Origin: Geosiphon pyriformis
Taxonomy: Eukaryota > Glomeromycota > Glomeromycetes > Archaeosporales > Geosiphonaceae
Length of the DNA stretch: 64,000 nt
Assembly: GCA_016748015.1 (NCBI GenBank)
Contig: JAAOMT010000061.1
Coordinates: forward strand, 248,001-312,000
Reading direction: 5' to 3'
Shown: piece by piece, positions 60,200-64,000 of the stretch
Numbering within the stretch: position 1 is the first letter of the stretch
How the letters are laid out: every line of letters starts with the position of its first letter
Made by a program: the position numbers and the translations under genes
Notes under the pieces: generated by a model
Told to the model about the DNA's origin: nothing
What the model saw: the letters and a program-made list of their open reading frames with translations, nothing else
The model's database searches: none

Positions 60200-60227
60200 A
60201 TTTTCATTAACTGCGGTTAATGAAAAT
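60200..60227. promoter_or_regulatory. Inverted repeat upstream of the 60,338 gene
   Basis: ATTTTCATTAAC, loop TGCG, GTTAATGAAAAT: a perfect 12-bp inverted repeat about 110 bp before the ATG at 60,338. It could be a binding site or chance. Confidence 0.4.
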
Positions 60228-60337
60228 GTTAAATAAATTGAACGTCGATTTGACAAGGAAACCCAAAAAATTCTTTTGTTTTCTCTTGATAAAATTAGAC
60301 ATATCACGTGATTACTTAAAATTCATCTAATTTTTAA

Positions 60338-61116
60338 ATGCCCCCCATTCAAGGTAGAAAAGCTGTTACAAAACCCATTTGTCGTGAAGAAATACTAAAT
60401 GACTATATAACCATAACACAATTGAACCGAATGAATAGAAAGGAATTACAAGGTATGATTGCTTTTTCAATATGGAAATAAATTTAAAAGTAAAAAATTT
60501 CAGGTTCCAGTTAATGAACTTTCCTTTGAAAGGAAGCATATATTCATAATTTTTACTACCTTGATACAAACTTTAGGTTTAGCAGGTCGTTTTGGACTCC
60601 AAACTTGGGGTAATCGGTGGTTGTTATTGGGTCGTTTAAGGTATATTTCAAAAAGCCTTTAGAAAGTATTATTTAATATAAAATCCTGTGATTTCAACAT
60701 TTCAAAATACTATTCATTAAAGGGATTATATGTTTACCGATAAGCATAATAATTGCTGTAAACTCGAGAAGACAAACTCGAAACAGGCCAGAGTGCTTGA
60801 ATGGGCTGAATTTTTATTGGATATGTCGGTCGCTTCGTGAGTTTAATTGATAAATCTGATAAAGAGAATCAAAATATGGAAATAATTTTATTTAAAAAAT
60901 TCTTATCTCAAGGTTTTTAACCTTTTGGAAAGAATATTATTCTTTTCTGCCAATTGCCGATGCATTTCTTGAGGCAGATGTGAAAATGAGGTATTTTATT
61001 AGAAATATTTAGTTCTTTAATGTTCAAGATATTTTTTTTAATTAATACTTTCCTTTAGAAATAGACAAGTTAAAGGCTCTTCAATTAAGATGTCCTTAAG
61101 TTATATTCTTAATTAA
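60338..61116 (+). CDS. Five-exon gene, unknown protein of about 164 residues
   Basis: Not recognised. A continuous reading joins five exons with GT-AG introns: 60,338-60,452; 60,511-60,640; 60,723-60,836; 60,913-60,990; 61,059-61,116 (stop TAA). The acceptor of exon 2 must be the second AG (after gttccag), because the first gives a stop. Residues: basic start MPPIQGRKAVTKPICREEIL; KELQ near 35-38; a hydrophobic stretch IFIIFTTLIQTLG; GLAGRFGLQTWGNRWLLLGR; a Cys pair (NNCCKL); and WAEFLLDM, FLTFWKEYYSFLPIADAFLE. The last two look like amphipathic helices. The N-terminal helix-rich part recalls a SAP-like start but is too short to call. The 3' end is uncertain: further splicing to 61,190-61,255 is possible. 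Context gives no hint of function. Confidence 0.6.
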
Positions 61117-62516
61117 AGTCAAGGTTAAGTTTTCGGTAAGATTATTTTTTCATTTTAATATCCTATCATAAGGGACTCTTTTTGACGGGGGTGTTTGGCA
61201 GGATTTTATGACGTCTTTACTAGGTTTAAGATCTTTAATTTGGGATGGGTAAAACTTTTCATTTTAAAGACTTTTAAGTTTGATTTTTTAAAAATCAAGA
61301 TTTTCAGAAATTGCCAAATATTGGTATAAATATCAAATTTTTACCAAAATTAACTTGCACAAAGTTATTTCTATAATGAAGCCTTTAGTTTTTATCGGGT
61401 ATCTCTCTAAATGCACTATACTACACATTGAAAAGAATAAATTCGAAAGAGAATAAATAGTGATTTAGTTTGATTTAAAAAAATCTCATTGGAGTTTCAT
61501 AAACCTTTTTATCAATCATCCCTGAAATATTTTGTCCTATAAAATTGAAATAATTATAAATATATTATAAAAATATAAATTTTAATTAGAAAATTTTTTT
61601 GGTAGGTCTAATTTTGCGAGTTCACACATGTACAGTATATCCAAAACCCTTTGATTGAGATATGAAACGAGAAATGGTGGAAATGTCTGAAAATTTAACG
61701 TTTAAGAAGTTAAATATTTTTAAAGAGTGTAAAAAGAAAAAATAATTTTTGAGCAATTTTTACAAAAAAAAAAAACTCAAACTTTTAAAAAAAATTGTCC
61801 CGTCATTTTAAAGAAGTAGACCAGTAAATAAAACGAAAAATTGTACAATATATATATATATATATATTTTTTGTATAATTAGAAAATTATTTGTGAATTA
61901 CATAATAAAAACAAGAATTCCACCAAAATTAAAAGCTCAGCATCTTTTATTTTATTCATTATTTATTTTTAATTATTTTTCTTATTAAAAAAAAAAGGTG
62001 ATTAAAAAATATTTTTAAACCAACTTCATATCAAAAAAGTACAATTAATATTAAAAAAATCAATTAATTACTTGGCGTTATACAATAATTCTTTAAGAAA
62101 TCCCAAATTTAATTTTTTAGACATAGGATGAATTGGTTGAGTACCTTTATGCCAATGTTTACCATGTTTTGAAATTAATGGTAATATTTTTAAAAATGGG
62201 TTTTAATTTTTTTTATTAAAATAAACAATCTTTAAATCTTTGTATCTATTTTTTTTTGACATTCATAAATTAATTTAACTTTTAAATCTTTAAAGATTGA
62301 TTTTTAATATTTTTTGTAACATTTTGTTTACTTGATAAAAATATAACAGAATTTTAGATTATTAAAATTGTAAATTAAAATAAATTATATGCATTCAAAA
62401 AAAAATATATTTCATAAAATTAAATTAATTAATTAATTATTTACTATTTTAAATTTTGATACTTAGTAAATAATATTAAAAGAATTAAAACTTTCTATTT
62501 TCTTAATTTTATAACC
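61117..62516. other. Intergenic, no gene recognised
   Basis: Possible further exon of the preceding gene at about 61,175-61,252 (after a ttataag-type acceptor, before gtaaaac). A (TA)n run lies at about 61,850-61,870. From about 62,000 the sequence turns into the A/T-only type of the repeat desert. Confidence 0.5.
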
Positions 62517-64000
62517 ATGACCAGAGCAAAGAGTAAAAAAGAAACAAACCACCACTTTTTTTACAAAATATTGAAAAAGTGTTTTTTTTTAATTATTACA
62601 AATACAAAACAGTTTTTAGTTGTTTTAATAACATCATTTTTTCTTTTTTTGTTAAAAATTCTTTTTTAGTCAAAATTTTATTAAATCAACACATCAAAAC
62701 CAGTTCTAATGTTGGCATTGCCATCACAAAAAGTCTCAAAATTTTTAACAAGCTAGTAATAAAGTAACTGTTTTGTTTTGAAAAATAGAGCTTTGGGTTT
62801 TTTGTTTAATATTAATTTTTTTATTAATTCTGTTTTATTACTACTAACAACAATATTGTTTTTTTTTAATTTAACAACAGCAATAATAAATTTATTAATA
62901 TAAAATACAAATAACTATTAATACTTTAAAAGATTGTATTTGGTAAAAAAAAATTAAATATATACTGTTATAAGTATTAAAATTCAAATTATTTTATTGG
63001 TAAATTAAATACAAAAAAACCATTTTTGATGTTTAATTTAGTTTAATATATAAAATTAATATAAGTTTAATTAACTAATTACATATAAAAAAACACATAA
63101 ATAATATATTATTATAAACATATATATAGTAAATATATACATAAATAATAAAAGAAATGTATTTATTTATTTAAATCCAATTAATAAATAAAAACTTGTT
63201 TTTTTTTTAATTTTTACAATTATATTTAAATCAAAAAGTAAAACATAAAAACAACTGCTAGTTTTTTTTATAGCAATTAAAAATATCAAGATTCAAATAA
63301 GTTTTTTTAAAACATAAAAATAACTAAATAAAATATTGTAAAAATTATTTCTTTAAAAATTGCTTAAAACTTTAATTTTTTATTAAAAACATTAATTATA
63401 ATAATTTGTTCCAATCTAATTATAAACAAACTTTTTTTTTAATTTAAATAATAATAATAATTATAATATATTTATTAAGATAAATACAGATTAATAAATA
63501 ATTAGATTACTTAAATACTATTATTTTTTAACAAATTATTATTGATTGTAAAAGCAAAACAAGTTTATATTTTAATATAAAATTTTATCTAATTATATTA
63601 TAAAACAGTTTTTTTTTATAAATATTTTTAATTTTAATAATGTTTTTAAAATTATTAATGATTAATAAAAATATTTTATAAGTAAGTAGTTTTTACTTTA
63701 ATATTTCATGTTTTTTTTTTCAAATTTATCTATTGTTTATTTAAAAATTGTATTTTAAGTTAATTACCAAGAATAATATTTATGTTTTTCTGTATAAAAT
63801 TTATATTTCAAAATTTTTTGAATGCTATTATTAAAATTTAATTTATTGATTTTCTATTTTTTACTACTTTTAAAATAATTTTTTTATTAGCTATTAAGAA
63901 TAAGTTTACTATAAAAATATAAAACAAATATGTGTAACAATTTTTTTAAAATTGTTGGTTATAAATAATTTTTCCTGGTAATGAAACCTAAATAATAATA
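62517..64000 (+). mobile_element. Decayed repeats, probably LINE ORF1 starts
   Basis: At 62,517 the plus strand reads ATG then TRAKSKKETNHHFF, and the words gcaaagagtaaaaaag recur at about 45,545 and, weaker, at 63,225. An open piece at 62,579-62,767 ends LNQHIKTSSNVGIAITKSLK in a shifted frame. The layout (short basic start, Ser/Thr-rich region) suits the N-terminus of a LINE ORF1, but this is a weak call. The remainder to 64,000 is A/T-rich without motifs. Confidence 0.35.

Noticed and set aside
1-64000. tRNA, rRNA or telomere repeats
   Set aside because: I scanned for clover-leaf-like GGTTCGAATCC boxes, rRNA words and TTAGGG runs and saw none; a covariance-model search would be decisive.

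Overview
The window looks like genomic sequence of an arbuscular mycorrhizal fungus (Glomeromycotina: the Rhizophagus/Gigaspora/Diversispora breadth). The grounds are very low GC, short GT-AG introns, LINEs with RNase H and a C-terminal zinc-binding region, and Ty3-type LTR elements that carry a dUTPase. These types resemble proteins I know from that group; no database search was possible, so genus and species are not claimed.

Layout. Positions 1 to about 48,900 are a graveyard of transposons. It holds at least six dead LINE copies or pieces (about 1,941-4,190, 4,797-7,795, 26,890-35,452, 37,176-41,095, 41,285-43,075, 44,100-45,250) and one fresher piece (47,173-48,020). It also holds a nearly complete Ty3-type element on the minus strand (8,195-18,290) with both LTRs, and a second, older Ty3-type element on the plus strand (18,450-26,694). 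Three isolated LTRs related to the first element lie inside older elements: one in the integrase of element 2, one in ORF1 and one in the 3' UTR of the long LINE. These give a relative order of insertion. Damage is mostly C->T / G->A: CAA, CAG, CGA and TGG codons became stops, and catalytic Asp codons became Asn. A short relic of a lysyl-tRNA synthetase gene sits in this desert at about 43,928-44,085.

Positions about 48,900-61,200 are a higher-complexity, CpG-containing island. It holds a tandem family of nine-exon genes for a two-transmembrane, probably N-glycosylated surface protein of unknown function. Copies 1 (50,996-53,250) and 3 (56,857-58,761) are complete. Copy 2 (54,913-55,639) is broken, and an orphan promoter plus exon 1 lies at about 54,165-54,555. 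A separate five-exon gene of unknown function is at 60,338-61,116. From about 62,500 the AT-rich repeat desert resumes.

Two assembly faults lie in the gene family. A 20-N gap is flanked by exact 298-bp copies of the same exon, and a perfect 19-bp Tn5/Nextera mosaic-end sequence sits in the middle of copy 2. The most interesting biology is in the Ty3 element. A dUTPase domain lies between protease and reverse transcriptase. A Cys-rich zinc-ribbon-like region lies upstream of it. An open frame inside the LTR runs in frame into gag.
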